Shown here one piece after another: positions 25,039 through 34,697 of a DNA stretch of 49,051 nt. The position numbers were made by a program, and so were the translations under genes. Below the pieces are notes generated by a model that was given only the letters and a program-made list of their open reading frames with translations, searched no databases and had not been told where the DNA came from. Positions within the stretch are counted from its first letter, which is position 1. Each line of letters begins with the position of its first letter. The DNA comes from Rhodovulum sp. PH10 (lineage in GTDB: Bacteria > Pseudomonadota > Alphaproteobacteria > Rhizobiales > Xanthobacteraceae): contig NZ_AKZI01000009.1 of the NCBI RefSeq assembly GCF_000293785.1, positions 1 through 49,051 of the forward strand. Direction: 5' to 3'.

Positions 25039-28000
25039 ATGCCGGCCGAGAATAGCCCGACGGGGGTTACCGCAATCCCACCGTTCCGCGCACCTTTCGC
25101 GGGAGCCGACGAGGCGTTCGCGGCCTCGTTCCTGTCCGCCACGGCGTTCGACGCGGACGCCGAGGCGCGCATCGATGCGCGGGCGAAAGCGCTGGTCGCG
25201 GCGGTGCGACGCCGGGCGGGCGGCATCGGCGGGATCGATGATTTTCTCCAGGAATACGCCCTCTCCACCGCCGAAGGCCTCGCGCTGATGGTGCTCGCCG
25301 AGGCGCTGCTGCGGGTGCCGGACGACGCCACCGCCGACCGGCTGATCGAGGACAAGCTGTCGAGCGGCGATTTCGCCCGCCATGTCGGCCGCTCCGGCAC
25401 GCTTTTGGGCTCGGCGTCGGCCTGGGCGCTCGGGGTGTCGGCAAAAATCCTCGCCCCGCAGGAGACGCCGCAGTCGGTGCTCGACGCGCTGGTGGCGCGG
25501 ATCGGCAGGCCCGCGGTGCGCGCCGCGGTGCGCCGGGCGATGCGGCTGCTCGGCTCGCATTTCGTGCTCGGCGAGACGATCGCCGCCGCCCTCGCCCGCG
25601 CCGACCGCCACCCGCAGGTGCGCCACTCGTTCGACATGCTGGGCGAAGGCGCCCGCACCATGGCCGACGCCGACCGCTATCTCGAAAGTTACACGGCGGC
25701 CCTCGCGGCGATCGCCGCGCACGCCACGGCAACGCACGGCGCGGGCCGGCCGGGCCTGTCGGTGAAGCTGTCGGCGCTGCATCCGCGCTACGACGCGTTG
25801 TCGGCGCGGCGCGCGCGCGCAGAAATCGGGCCCCGGCTCGCCGGGCTGGCGACGCTCGCGAAAGCGCACGACCTCGGCCTCACGATCGACGCCGAGGAGG
25901 CCGACCGGCTGGAGTTGTCGCTCGACCTGTTCGCCGACGTGTTTGCCGACCCGGCGCTCGCAGGCTGGGAGGGATTCGGCCTCGCGGTGCAGGCCTACCA
26001 GAAGCGCGCCGGGGCGGTGCTCGACTGGGTGATCGACCTCGCCCGGCGGACCGGGCGGCGGCCGACGGTGCGGCTCGTCAAGGGCGCCTATTGGGACACC
26101 GAGATCGCGCGGGCGCAGGAGCGCGGGCTCGCCGACTACCCGGTGTTTTCTCGCAAGGCGATGACCGATCTCTCCTACCTCGCCTGCGCGAAAACCCTGC
26201 TCGGCGCGCGGGACGTCGTGTTTCCGCAGTTCGCGACTCACAATGCGCTCACCGTGGCGAGCGTGATCGAGCTCGCCGGCGGCTTTTCGGATTACGAGTT
26301 CCAGCGGCTGCACGGCATGGGCGAGGCGCTCTACGGCGCGCTGCTCGCCGCCGAGCCGGAGGCCACCTGCCGGGTCTATGCCCCGGTCGGCGAGCACCGG
26401 GATCTGCTCGCCTATCTGGTGCGGCGGCTCTTGGAGAACGGCGCCAACTCCTCCTTCGTCTCGGTCGCCGGCGACCGCAGCGTGCCGGTCGAGACCGTGC
26501 TGAAGCGTCCGCACGCGGTGATCGGCACGCCTTCGCAGGCCCGGAATCCGAAAATCCCGCTGCCGCAGGATATTTTGCCCGGTCGCAAGGCCGCCGCCGG
26601 CGTCGAGCTCGGCCACGCCGAAAGTTTGAAAGCCCTGCTCGCATCCCGCCGGCTACCGAAGGATTTGCACGCCTCGCCGCTGGTCGACGGCAATCCCCGG
26701 CCCGGCCCGGCGCGGCCGGTCGTCTCGCCGATCGACGGCGCGGTTCTGGGGCAGGTAACGGAGGCCGACGAGGCGGGCGTGGCGGCGGCGATGGCGGCGG
26801 CCGAGGCCGGTTTTTTCGCCTGGGATGCGACGTCGCTCGACAAGCGCGCAAAACTGTTGGAGGGCGCTGGCGATGCACTGGAGGCCGACCGCGGGACGCT
26901 GATCGCCCTTCTGCAGGCCGAGGGCGGCAAGACGCTCGACGACGCGCTGGCAGAGGTCCGCGAGGCGGTCGATTTCTGCCGCTACTATGCCGCGGAGGCG
27001 CGCCGGACGCTGGCGCCTATCCCGCTGCCGGGTCCGACCGGCGAGAGCAACGTGTTGCGCTATCGCGGACGCGGCGTGATCGTCTGCATCAGCCCGTGGA
27101 ACTTTCCGCTGGCGATCTTCTGCGGCCAGGTGGTCGCGGCGCTGGTCGCCGGCAATGCGGTGGTGGCGAAGCCGGCCGAGCAGACCCCGCTGATCGCCGC
27201 GCACGCGGTGACGCTGCTGCACCGCGCCGGCATTCCCGCATCGGCGCTGCATCTGGTGCCGGGCGACGGCACCGTCGGCGCGGCGCTGGTCGCCGATCCG
27301 CGGGTCGCCGGCGTCGCCTTCACCGGCTCGACCGCCGCCGCCCGCTCGATCAATCGCGCGCTGGCCGCCAAGGACGGGCCGATCGTGCCGCTGATCGCCG
27401 AGACCGGCGGCATCAATGCGCTGATCGCCGACGCGACCGCGCTGCCCGAGCGGCTCACCGACGACGTTCTCACATCGGCCTTCCGCTCGGCCGGGCAGCG
27501 CTGCTCGGCGTTGCGGCTTCTGTGCCTGCAGGAGGACGTGGCGACGCCGGTGCTGGCGATGATCGCCGGCGCCGCGCAGGAGCTTTCGGTCGGCGATCCG
27601 CGCGAGAGGGAGACCCGTGTCGGCCCGGTGATCGACCGCGATGCCCGTGACGCGCTCACCGCCTATCTCGAGCGGATGGAGCACGAGCGCCGCGTCTTCT
27701 TCCGCGCCGACCGCGACGCGCCGCTGCCCGCCGCCGGCACCTATGTGCCACCGGCGATCGTCGAGCTCGACCGCGCGAGCGATCTTCGCGAGGAGATTTT
27801 CGGTCCCGTGCTGCACGTCGTGCGCTGGCGCGCCGATGCACTCGATCGGCTCGTCGCCGACATCGCCGGCAACGGCACGCGCCTCACGCTCGGCATCCAT
27901 TCGCGCATCGGCGCGACCGTCGAGCGGGTGGTCGCCCGCCTTCCCCACGGCAATGTGTATGTAAACCGCAACATGATCGGCGCGGTGGTCGGCGTGCAGC

Positions 28001-28146
28001 CGTTCGGCGGCTCGGGTTTGTCCGGCACCGGCCCGAAGGCCGGCGGCCCGGATTACCTGCACCGCTTCGCGCGCGAGCAGACGGTGACGATCGACACCGC
28101 CGCGGCCGGCGGCAACGCGACGCTGCTCACCGCGGCGGAGGCGTGA
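25039..28146 (+). CDS. putA: Bifunctional proline dehydrogenase / L-glutamate-gamma-semialdehyde dehydrogenase
   Basis: Oxidises proline to pyrroline-5-carboxylate with FAD and on to glutamate with NAD+, channelling the intermediate. 1035 aa. Residues about 1-480 form the PRODH part (arm domain, then the barrel with LSVKLSALHPRY, RLVKGAYWDTEI and FATHNALTV). Residues about 530-1030 are the aldehyde dehydrogenase, with PWNFPLAIF, GNAVVAKPAEQTP, general-base Glu in IAETGGINA and nucleophile Cys822 in AGQRCSALR. The N-terminal ribbon-helix-helix DNA-binding domain of trifunctional PutA is absent, so it should not be autoregulatory. AGGAGG lies 5 bases before the ATG at 25039. No putP or putR is adjacent. 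Confidence 0.97.
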   Translation: MPAENSPTGVTAIPPFRAPFAGADEAFAASFLSATAFDADAEARIDARAKALVAAVRRRAGGIGGIDDFLQEYALSTAEGLALMVLAEALLRVPDDATADRLIEDKLSSGDFARHVGRSGTLLGSASAWALGVSAKILAPQETPQSVLDALVARIGRPAVRAAVRRAMRLLGSHFVLGETIAAALARADRHPQVRHSFDMLGEGARTMADADRYLESYTAALAAIAAHATATHGAGRPGLSVKLSALHPRYDALSARRARAEIGPRLAGLATLAKAHDLGLTIDAEEADRLELSLDLFADVFADPALAGWEGFGLAVQAYQKRAGAVLDWVIDLARRTGRRPTVRLVKGAYWDTEIARAQERGLADYPVFSRKAMTDLSYLACAKTLLGARDVVFPQFATHNALTVASVIELAGGFSDYEFQRLHGMGEALYGALLAAEPEATCRVYAPVGEHRDLLAYLVRRLLENGANSSFVSVAGDRSVPVETVLKRPHAVIGTPSQARNPKIPLPQDILPGRKAAAGVELGHAESLKALLASRRLPKDLHASPLVDGNPRPGPARPVVSPIDGAVLGQVTEADEAGVAAAMAAAEAGFFAWDATSLDKRAKLLEGAGDALEADRGTLIALLQAEGGKTLDDALAEVREAVDFCRYYAAEARRTLAPIPLPGPTGESNVLRYRGRGVIVCISPWNFPLAIFCGQVVAALVAGNAVVAKPAEQTPLIAAHAVTLLHRAGIPASALHLVPGDGTVGAALVADPRVAGVAFTGSTAAARSINRALAAKDGPIVPLIAETGGINALIADATALPERLTDDVLTSAFRSAGQRCSALRLLCLQEDVATPVLAMIAGAAQELSVGDPRERETRVGPVIDRDARDALTAYLERMEHERRVFFRADRDAPLPAAGTYVPPAIVELDRASDLREEIFGPVLHVVRWRADALDRLVADIAGNGTRLTLGIHSRIGATVERVVARLPHGNVYVNRNMIGAVVGVQPFGGSGLSGTGPKAGGPDYLHRFAREQTVTIDTAAAGGNATLLTAAEA

Positions 28147-28180
28147 TCGACCGACGGCGAGCGACCCCTCGGACTCCGAT

Positions 28181-28202
28181 CTCGCCCCGCGAGCGGGGCG
28201 AG
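28181..28202. repeat. Perfect palindrome ctcgccccgc / gcggggcgag
   Basis: A 22-bp element with 10-bp perfect arms and a 2-base loop sits between the convergent putA and collagen-like genes. It is a reduced member of the ctctccccg family. There is no T-run on the plus strand; on the minus strand tttttctcttcac precedes rather than follows it, so terminator activity is uncertain. Confidence 0.65.
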
Positions 28203-28241
28203 GTGAAGAGAAAAAGCCGGCGCCTCGTCGCGGCCGACGCC

Positions 28242-28601
28242 TCACTGCGAGACGCACACCAGCACGATCTTGCCGGACGGCCCGCGGCGCGGCGCGGTGT
28301 AGACCACGCTGCGATCGTCCGTATGGGCGAAGTTGCCGGCGGGCTCGACCGCGAAGGCGTTCATCAGCCGCTCGTTGGCCTCGCAGGCGGCCGAGCAGGC
28401 GCTCTCCTGGCAGGAGAACTCGGCGAAGCGGATGCCGACGCCGCGCCCCGGCGGTCCGGCCGGCCCGGGCGGGCCCGCCTCACCGGCCGGTCCGGGTGGT
28501 CCCGGATCGCCCTTCTCACCCTTCTGAGGAGTGCTCTCGAGCAATCCACACGCGCTCAGCATCAGCGCCAGCGCGACAATTCCTACCACCCTTGCTCGCA
28601 T
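28242..28601 (-). CDS. Small lipoprotein with collagen-like repeat
   Basis: A 119-aa precursor. Residues 1-20 form a lipoprotein signal peptide with lipobox LSAC, so the mature protein is lipid-anchored. Directly after it lie about nine Gly-X-Y triplets rich in GPP/GPA and GEKGDP (residues about 31-57), a bacterial collagen-like segment. The remaining 60 residues (GIRFAEFSCQESACSAACEA and so on) contain four closely spaced Cys and may form a small disulfide-bonded head. GGGGGGAG precedes the ATG at 28601. Biological role is unknown; a short envelope-tethered trimer is a plausible inference. Confidence 0.85.
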   Translation of the reverse strand: MRARVVGIVALALMLSACGLLESTPQKGEKGDPGPPGPAGEAGPPGPAGPPGRGVGIRFAEFSCQESACSAACEANERLMNAFAVEPAGNFAHTDDRSVVYTAPRRGPSGKIVLVCVSQ

Positions 28602-28912
28602 CGATCGGAACTCCCCCCGTCGATCACCGGCCCATGGCCGGCCCCTGACCAATGCCTTCGATCGGCCGCGTGATGTCCTCCAGGTCCCGCGTCTTTGCGT
28701 CGGAACTTTGCCTGGGTAGCAGAAGCGGCCCGGAACCGGAAGCCGGGAACCTCCGCATCTCACGTCCGTACCTCGGATATCCACGCCGGCGCCCGGCGCG
28801 GCGCGCGAGCCTGCTCGCGCGCGCCCCCCGCGAACGTTGATTTTCCCGACGAGCACACCATGGTAGCAGTAAGAGACGTCAACGTGCCCACCTCCTACCC
28901 CCGGACGTGTCC
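28602..28912. other. Intergenic gap before the FAH-family gene
   Basis: This 311-bp gap lies between two divergent genes and must contain their promoters. It holds one small dyad, ccggcc-cat-ggccgg at 28627-28641. No gene or clear promoter pair was recognised. Confidence 0.35.
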
Positions 28913-29857
28913 ATGAAGCTCTCGACGTTCATCGGCCACCACAAGCGCCCACGACTCGGCGTCGTGGATCTCGAGCAGCGTGCCGTGCTCGATCTCGCGA
29001 CCGCCGCCGAGACGGTCCATCGCCGCACCGACCCCAACCTCGTCGACATGCTGTCGCTGATCGACGCGGCGGCGCCCGGCCTCGCCCGGGTCGAGGATCT
29101 GGTGCGCGAATGGCCGTCCGAGGCGGCCGAGGATCTCGACGGCGTGAAACTGCTCGCACCGGTGCCGATCCCGCGTCAGCTGCGCGACGGCATGGCGTTC
29201 GAGGAGCACGTCTACAACAGCCGCAAGCAGGTGGAGAAGCGCACCGGCCGGCCGCAGAAGATGCCCGAGGTGTGGTACGAGCATCCGGTCTATTACAAGT
29301 GCAACCGCTTCAACGTGGTCGGCCACGAGGCCGACGTGATCTGGCCGTCTTATTCCGAGTGGATGGACTACGAGCTCGAGATCGCCTGCGTGATCGGCAA
29401 GACCGGCAAGGACATCTTCGCCGAGACCGCGCCCGCGCACGTGTTCGGCTTCACCATCTACGACGACTTCAGCGCGCGCGATGCACAGTTCACCGAGATG
29501 CGTGCGGGGCTCGGGCCGGCCAAGGGCAAGGACTTCGACACCGGCAACGTGTTCGGCCCGTGGATCGTGACACCCGACGAGCTGGGCGATCCGCACGATC
29601 TCACGATGGAGGTGCGCGTCAACGGCGAGCGCTGGGGCGGCGGCAGCACCAAGAGCATGCACTACACGTTCTGGGACATCATCGCCTGGGTGTCGAAGGA
29701 CGAGACCTTGTATGCCGGCGAGATCATCGGCTCCGGCACGGTCGGCACCGGCTCGGCGCACGAGCTGGGAAAGACGCTGGCGCCGAACGACGTGATCGAG
29801 CTCGAGATCGAGAAGATCGGCGTGCTGCGCAACCGTCTGATCAGGCCGCACGCCTGA
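28913..29857 (+). CDS. Fumarylacetoacetate hydrolase family protein
   Basis: FAH-fold, metal-dependent C-C hydrolase/isomerase/decarboxylase family enzyme of 314 aa. Landmarks are the metal-binding WMDYELEIACVIGKTGKDI (about residue 148 on), GFTIYDDFSARDAQ (the DDxSxRD block), and the C-terminal GSGTVGTGSAHELGKTLAPN. The HEADVIWPSYSEWMDYE context resembles FAH-type enzymes of aromatic-acid or tyrosine catabolism, but the substrate cannot be assigned and no pathway gene is adjacent. The start ATG at 28913 is preferred to an in-frame GTG six bases upstream; neither has a strong ribosome site. Confidence 0.85.
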   Translation: MKLSTFIGHHKRPRLGVVDLEQRAVLDLATAAETVHRRTDPNLVDMLSLIDAAAPGLARVEDLVREWPSEAAEDLDGVKLLAPVPIPRQLRDGMAFEEHVYNSRKQVEKRTGRPQKMPEVWYEHPVYYKCNRFNVVGHEADVIWPSYSEWMDYELEIACVIGKTGKDIFAETAPAHVFGFTIYDDFSARDAQFTEMRAGLGPAKGKDFDTGNVFGPWIVTPDELGDPHDLTMEVRVNGERWGGGSTKSMHYTFWDIIAWVSKDETLYAGEIIGSGTVGTGSAHELGKTLAPNDVIELEIEKIGVLRNRLIRPHA

Positions 29858-30053
29858 GCCTCGCGCTGCGCCGCGTGCCGCGCTCCGGGCTGCGTGCAAA
29901 CGCGCGCGCAACAGAGCCTGCGGCCGTCGCAGACCGCCACCCGCAACGCGTGCGGCGGGCGGGTGATTGCGCCGGAGAGGATTTGCGGTATCAATCGTCG
30001 GTGATGTCGGGCCCTCGCCGCGCAGGCGACGTGCGGTCCGCACGGAGGCCGCA

Positions 30054-31127
30054 ATGACCGTGGACAGCACGTTCTCTCCGGACCGGCGCCGCCTGCTGGT
30101 TCGTTCTGCCGGCGCACTGCTCGCCGCCCTCGGCGGTCTCGTCGCCGCCCCGCTCGCGACGGCGACGCCGACGCGGGCGCAGACCGTCACGCTGGTCAAC
30201 GTCTCCTACGATCCGACCCGCGAGCTCTATCGCGACATCAACGCCGCCTTCGCCGCCGAGTGGCAGAAGAAGACCGGGCAGCGGGTGACGATCCGCACCT
30301 CGCACGGCGGCTCGGGCCGGCAGGCGCGCGCGGTGATCGACGGGCTCGACGCCGACGTGGTGACGCTGGCGCTCGCCTCCGACATCGACGCGATCGCCCG
30401 CGAATCGAAACGGCTGCCGGACGACTGGCAGCAGCGCCTGCCGAACAACGCCTCGCCCTACACCTCGACGATCGTGCTGCTGGTGCGCAAGGGCAACCCG
30501 AAGAACATCCGCGACTGGGACGACCTCGCAAAACCCGGCATCCAGGTGATCACGCCGAACCCGAAGACGTCGGGCGGCGCACGGTGGAACTATCTCGCCG
30601 CCTGGGCGTACGAGCTGGACAAGACCGGCGGCGACGCGGAGAAGGCGAAGACGCTGGTCGCGGCGATCTATCGCAACGTGCCGGTGCTCGACACCGGTGC
30701 GCGCGGCGCCACCACCACCTTCGTGCAGCGCGGCCTCGGCGACGTGCTGATCGCCTGGGAGAACGAGGCGTTTCTCGCGGTGAACGAGTTCGGCGCCGGC
30801 GCTTTCGAGATCGTCTATCCGTCGCTCTCGATCCTCGCCGAGCCGCCGGTGGCGCTGGTCGATCAGGTGGTCGACAAGCGCGGCACGCGCGCAGTGGCGC
30901 AGGCCTATCTGGACTTCCTCTACACGCCGGCCGCCCAGCGCATCGTCGCCGCCCATTATTATCGCCCGTTCCACCCGGAGGACGCCGACCCCGCCGATCT
31001 CGCCCGCTTCCATCCGCTCAAGCTGGTGACGATCGACGCCGTGTTCGGCGGCTGGAAGAAGGCGCAGGCCGAGCATTTCTCCGAGGGCGGCGTGTTCGAC
31101 CGGATCTATGCGCCGGGCGCGCGATGA
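30054..31127 (+). CDS. sbp: Sulfate ABC transporter substrate-binding protein
   Basis: Periplasmic sulfate (or thiosulfate) receptor of the Sbp/CysP family; it feeds the CysTWA permease encoded next. 357 aa with an N-terminal [20 protein letters not shown] segment, a possible twin-arginine signal peptide, cleaved near ...TRA-QTVT. Family motifs are [51 protein letters not shown] and [19 protein letters not shown] lies 6 bases before the ATG. First gene of the operon sbp-cysT-cysW-cysA. Confidence 0.95.
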   Translation: MTVDSTFSPDRRRLLVRSAGALLAALGGLVAAPLATATPTRAQTVTLVNVSYDPTRELYRDINAAFAAEWQKKTGQRVTIRTSHGGSGRQARAVIDGLDADVVTLALASDIDAIARESKRLPDDWQQRLPNNASPYTSTIVLLVRKGNPKNIRDWDDLAKPGIQVITPNPKTSGGARWNYLAAWAYELDKTGGDAEKAKTLVAAIYRNVPVLDTGARGATTTFVQRGLGDVLIAWENEAFLAVNEFGAGAFEIVYPSLSILAEPPVALVDQVVDKRGTRAVAQAYLDFLYTPAAQRIVAAHYYRPFHPEDADPADLARFHPLKLVTIDAVFGGWKKAQAEHFSEGGVFDRIYAPGAR

Positions 31128-31175
31128 GCGATGCGCGGCCCCGCGTGATCGACGGTGCGTCATGAGAGACCCGCG

Positions 31176-32039
31176 ATGAGCGCCGCCGCGCCGGCAAGGG
31201 CGCCGTGGTTTCGCCTGCGCCAGCCGAGCGCGCTGCCGGGCTTTTGCCCGACGCTCGGCTTCGCGCTCCTGTATCTGTCGCTGATCGTGCTGATCCCGCT
31301 CGGCGCGCTGGTGCTGCGTGCGAGTGGGCTGGGGCTCGACGGCATCTGGCAGGTCGCGACCTCGCCGCGGGTGCGTGCGGCGCTCGAGGTGTCGTTCGGC
31401 GTGTCGCTCGCCGCCGCCGCGGTCAATTCGGTGTTCGGCCTCTTGGTCGCCTGGGTCCTGACGCGCTACCGCTTTCCCGCCCGCCGCCTGCTCGATGCGA
31501 TGGTCGATCTTCCCTTCGCGCTGCCGACCGCGGTCGCCGGCATCTCGCTCGCCGCCATCTGGGCGCCGAACGGCTGGATCGGCGGGCTGCTCGCGCCTCT
31601 CGGCATCAAAGTGGCGTTTACCCCGCTCGGCATCTTCGTCGCGCTGGTGTTCGTCGGACTGCCGTTCGTGGTGCGCACCGTGCAGCCGGTCTTGGCCGAT
31701 CTCGACCGCGAGACCGAGGAGGCGTCGGCGAGCCTCGGCGCCACCCGCCGCCAGACGGTGTTTCGCGTGGTGCTGCCGAGCCTCCTGCCGGCGATACTGA
31801 CGGGCTTCGCGCTCGCCTTCGGCCGGGCGGTCGGCGAGTACGGCTCGGTGATCTTCATCGCCGGCAACCTGCCGTTCCGCTCGGAGATCGCGCCACTCCT
31901 GATCGTGATCAAGCTGGAGGAGTTCGACTATCAGGGCGCCACCGTGATCGCCTCCGTGATGCTGGCGATCGCCTTCCTGCTGCTTTTGACGATCAACCTG
32001 ATCCAGGCGTGGAGCCGGCGGAGGTTCGGCCATGTCTGA
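31176..32039 (+). CDS. cysT: Sulfate ABC transporter permease CysT
   Basis: Inner-membrane permease (CysT/CysU) of 287 aa. The first helix includes [20 protein letters not shown] (about residues 25-45), with about six membrane segments in all. The coupling loop that contacts CysA is [27 protein letters not shown], the conserved EAA-type motif (residues about 180-210). It begins 48 bp after sbp and overlaps cysW by 8 bp, indicating translational coupling. The ATG at 31176 is chosen; a GTG at 31155 is also in frame. Confidence 0.95.
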   Translation: MSAAAPARAPWFRLRQPSALPGFCPTLGFALLYLSLIVLIPLGALVLRASGLGLDGIWQVATSPRVRAALEVSFGVSLAAAAVNSVFGLLVAWVLTRYRFPARRLLDAMVDLPFALPTAVAGISLAAIWAPNGWIGGLLAPLGIKVAFTPLGIFVALVFVGLPFVVRTVQPVLADLDRETEEASASLGATRRQTVFRVVLPSLLPAILTGFALAFGRAVGEYGSVIFIAGNLPFRSEIAPLLIVIKLEEFDYQGATVIASVMLAIAFLLLLTINLIQAWSRRRFGHV

Positions 32040-32946
32040 CGCGCCCGCACGCCCGCGCGCAGAGCCGCAGCCCGCGCGCCCGCGCGCCGTGACCCGACCC
32101 GCGCGGCCGCGCGCGGTCACGGAAGAGACGACCCTCACCCGCCGCCTGCTGATCGCCACCGCGATCGGCTTCCTCGCGCTGTTCGTGATGCTGCCGCTCG
32201 CCGCCGTGTTCGTCGAGGCGTTGCGCCGCGGCCTCGATCATTATCTCGCCACCTTCTCCGATCCCGACACGCAGGCGGCGATCCGCCTCACGCTGCTGGT
32301 CGCCGCCATCTCGGTGCCGCTCAACATGGTGTTCGGCGTCGCCGCCGCCTGGGCGATCGCCAAGTTCGAGTTCGTCGGCAAGAGCTTGCTCACCACGCTG
32401 GTGGACCTGCCCTTCTCGGTGTCGCCGGTGGTGTCGGGCCTGGTGTTCGTGCTGCTGTTCGGCGCGCACGGTTTGCTCGGACCCTGGCTCGAGGCGCACG
32501 ACCTGCAAATCGTGTTCGCGGTGCCGGGCATCGTGCTCGCCACCGTGTTCGTCACCTTCCCGTTCGTCGCCCGCGAGCTGATCCCGCTGATGCAGGAGCA
32601 GGGCACCAGCGAGGAGGAGGCGGCGCTGACGCTCGGCGCCTCGGGCTTTCGCACCTTTCTCACGGTGACGCTGCCGAACGTGAAATGGGCCCTCTTGTAC
32701 GGCGTGCTGCTCTGCAACGCGCGGGCGATGGGCGAGTTCGGCGCGGTGTCGGTGGTGTCGGGCCATGTGCGGGGCCTCACCAACACGATGCCGCTGCACG
32801 TGGAGATCCTCTACAATGAGTACGACTTCGTCGGCGCCTTCGCGGTCGCCTCGCTGCTCGCCGGCCTCGCGCTGGTCACGCTGGTCGCCAAATCCGTGCT
32901 GGAGTGGCGGTTCGGCGATGCGCTCGGCCAGTCGCGACTGCATTGA
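32032..32946 (+). CDS. cysW: Sulfate ABC transporter permease CysW
   Basis: Second permease half, 304 aa, with about six membrane segments starting at [21 protein letters not shown] (residues about 39-59). The EAA-type loop [22 protein letters not shown] (about residues 198-219) contacts CysA. The cytosolic N terminus (residues 5-30) is an unusual ARPRA-type repeat ([16 protein letters not shown], then [10 protein letters not shown]) encoded by a tandem GC-rich duplication and absent from typical CysW proteins; it could have arisen by slippage. Confidence 0.95.
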   Translation: MSDAPARPRAEPQPARPRAVTRPARPRAVTEETTLTRRLLIATAIGFLALFVMLPLAAVFVEALRRGLDHYLATFSDPDTQAAIRLTLLVAAISVPLNMVFGVAAAWAIAKFEFVGKSLLTTLVDLPFSVSPVVSGLVFVLLFGAHGLLGPWLEAHDLQIVFAVPGIVLATVFVTFPFVARELIPLMQEQGTSEEEAALTLGASGFRTFLTVTLPNVKWALLYGVLLCNARAMGEFGAVSVVSGHVRGLTNTMPLHVEILYNEYDFVGAFAVASLLAGLALVTLVAKSVLEWRFGDALGQSRLH

Positions 32947-32969
32947 GGCGAGCGGACGTGGGTGCAGCG

Positions 32970-34037
32970 ATGAGCACTGAAGCGATGGAGACGGTGGCGA
33001 TCCGCGCCGAAGGGCTCGAGAAGCATTTCGCGGCTGTGCCGGCGCTCAACGGCGTCGACCTCGACGTGGCGCCGGGCGAGCTGGTCGCGCTGCTCGGGCC
33101 GTCCGGCTCCGGCAAGACGACGCTGCTGCGCATCGTCGCCGGCCTCGACCACCCGACCGCCGGCCGCGTCTTCTTCGGCGACGAGGACGCGACCGCGCTG
33201 CCGGTGCAGGCGCGCCGGGTCGGCTTCGTGTTCCAGAGCTACGCCCTGTTCCGCCACATGACGGTCGGCGACAACGTCGCCTACGGCCTAAAGGTGCGCC
33301 CCCGTAGCGCACGGCCGTCGCGGACGGACATCCGCAAGCGGGTGTCCGAGCTGCTCGAGCTCGTGCACCTGCCGGGCCTCGAGAAGCGGTTCCCGGCGCA
33401 GCTGTCGGGCGGCCAGCGCCAGCGGGTCGCGCTCGCCCGCGCGCTCGCGGTGGAGCCGCGGGTGCTGCTGCTCGACGAGCCGTTCGGCGCGCTCGATGCG
33501 AAAGTGAGGCGCGATCTGCGGCGCTGGCTGCGCGACCTGCACGACAGGACCGGCCACACGACGCTGTTCGTCACCCACGATCAGGACGAGGCGCTGGAGC
33601 TCGCCGACCGGGTGGCGATCCTCGATCGCGGTAGGATCGAGCAGATCGGCACGCCCGACGAGGTCTACGACCGGCCGGCGACGGCGTTCGTCGCGGGCTT
33701 CATCGGCGAGGCGGTGAAGGTGCCGGTGACGGTCGCCGGCGGCCGGGTTCTGCTCGGCCCGCATGGGCTGCCGGCGCCGGACGGGTTTCGCGACGGGCCG
33801 GCCGCGCTGTTCGTGCGGCCACGTGATCTGGTCGCGGCCGAAGACGGCGAAGACGTGGCGGACACGATGCCGCTCGCGGTCGCCGGCGTGCGCCGCGCGG
33901 GGCCCGCCCGGCGCGCCGAGCTGTCGATCGCCGAGCACTTGCCCGCGGTCGAGATCGAGCTGCCGCCGCACGTCTCACCGAGCCGCGGCGACACGCTGGC
34001 GGTGCGGTTCTCCACGCTGCGCCTGTTTCCCGCCTGA
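32970..34037 (+). CDS. cysA: Sulfate/thiosulfate import ATP-binding protein CysA
   Basis: ATPase subunit of the sulfate importer, 355 aa. Walker [10 protein letters not shown] (43-51), Q-loop [11 protein letters not shown] signature LSGGQRQR, Walker [15 protein letters not shown] and the H-loop FVTHD are all intact. The C-terminal part (after residue about 235) is the CysA-type TOBE-like domain. The [14 protein letters not shown] opening and the genetic context fix the family. It follows cysW by 23 bp and ends 31 bp from the convergent lrp gene. The start ATG at 32970 is favoured, with a GTG/ATG alternative a few codons away. Confidence 0.96.
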   Translation: MSTEAMETVAIRAEGLEKHFAAVPALNGVDLDVAPGELVALLGPSGSGKTTLLRIVAGLDHPTAGRVFFGDEDATALPVQARRVGFVFQSYALFRHMTVGDNVAYGLKVRPRSARPSRTDIRKRVSELLELVHLPGLEKRFPAQLSGGQRQRVALARALAVEPRVLLLDEPFGALDAKVRRDLRRWLRDLHDRTGHTTLFVTHDQDEALELADRVAILDRGRIEQIGTPDEVYDRPATAFVAGFIGEAVKVPVTVAGGRVLLGPHGLPAPDGFRDGPAALFVRPRDLVAAEDGEDVADTMPLAVAGVRRAGPARRAELSIAEHLPAVEIELPPHVSPSRGDTLAVRFSTLRLFPA

Positions 34038-34068
34038 CGTTCGGTCGCAGCAGAACGCGGGCGCGAGA

Positions 34069-34632
34069 TCAGGCCCGCACCGCCGGGCGGCGCACCGGCT
34101 TGGGCTCGGGCGGACCCGGCACCGGATAGGCGGTGGTCGACTTCACCCGCTCCATCGCGAAGCGCGACGTGACGTTCTTCAGCGGCACCGTCTCGATCAG
34201 CCGCTTGTAGAAGGCGTCGTAGGCCGCCATGTCGGCCACCACCACGCGCAGCATGTAATCGACGTCGCCCGCCATCCGATAGACGTCCATCACCTCGGGC
34301 AACGCCGCGACAGTCGCGGCGAACCGCTCGAGCCAGCCCTTGGAATGGTCCTGCGTCTCGATCGAGACGAACACCGTGAGGCCGAGGCCGATCTTCTCCG
34401 GCGCCACCAGCGCCACCCGCCCGGTGATGATGCCGTCCGCCTCGAGCTTCTGGATGCGCTTCCAGCACGGCGTCTGCGACAGGTGAACCTGCTCGGCGAG
34501 CGCCGCCAGCGTGATGCTGGCGTCGCGCTGCAGCACCGTGAGGATGCGGCGGTCGATGGTGTCGATCTTGCGCTCGCCGTTGCGCTCGGGATGGTTTTCC
34601 GCCGGACCGGCGGCGGCGTCGGACTGGGCCAT
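34069..34632 (-). CDS. Lrp/AsnC-family transcriptional regulator
   Basis: A 187-aa feast/famine regulator. The winged HTH spans residues about 23-70 (IDTIDRRILTVLQRDASITL, then LAEQVHLSQTPCWKRIQKLE). The RAM ligand/oligomerisation domain follows (VFVSIETQDHSKGWLERFAA, then VMDVYRMAGDVDYMLRVVVAD). It resembles Lrp-like branched-chain or amino-acid sensors, but the ligand is not readable. The RAM domain is followed by a Pro-rich tail (VPGPPEPKPVRRPAVRA). A well-formed promoter flanked by two 42-bp-spaced boxes lies upstream. The gene is convergent with cysA, so sulfate control is not implied. Confidence 0.93.
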   Translation of the reverse strand: MAQSDAAAGPAENHPERNGERKIDTIDRRILTVLQRDASITLAALAEQVHLSQTPCWKRIQKLEADGIITGRVALVAPEKIGLGLTVFVSIETQDHSKGWLERFAATVAALPEVMDVYRMAGDVDYMLRVVVADMAAYDAFYKRLIETVPLKNVTSRFAMERVKSTTAYPVPGPPEPKPVRRPAVRA

Positions 34633-34643
34633 GGCGCTCTCGT

Positions 34644-34697
34644 ATAGAATTTATTTTCTCATATCCGAGGATCGGACCCCGTTCAATAGAATTTTAT
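34644..34697 (-). promoter_or_regulatory. lrp promoter with two flanking 42-bp-spaced boxes
   Basis: On the minus strand, TTGAAC (34681-34686) and TATGAG (34658-34663) have a 17-base spacer, a canonical sigma70-type promoter in otherwise very GC-rich DNA. ATAAAATTCTAT (34686-34697) overlaps the -35, and ATAAATTCTAT (34644-34654) lies at the expected transcription start. The boxes are 42 bp apart, four helical turns, which is typical for an octameric Lrp. Autoregulation is inferred. Confidence 0.6.
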
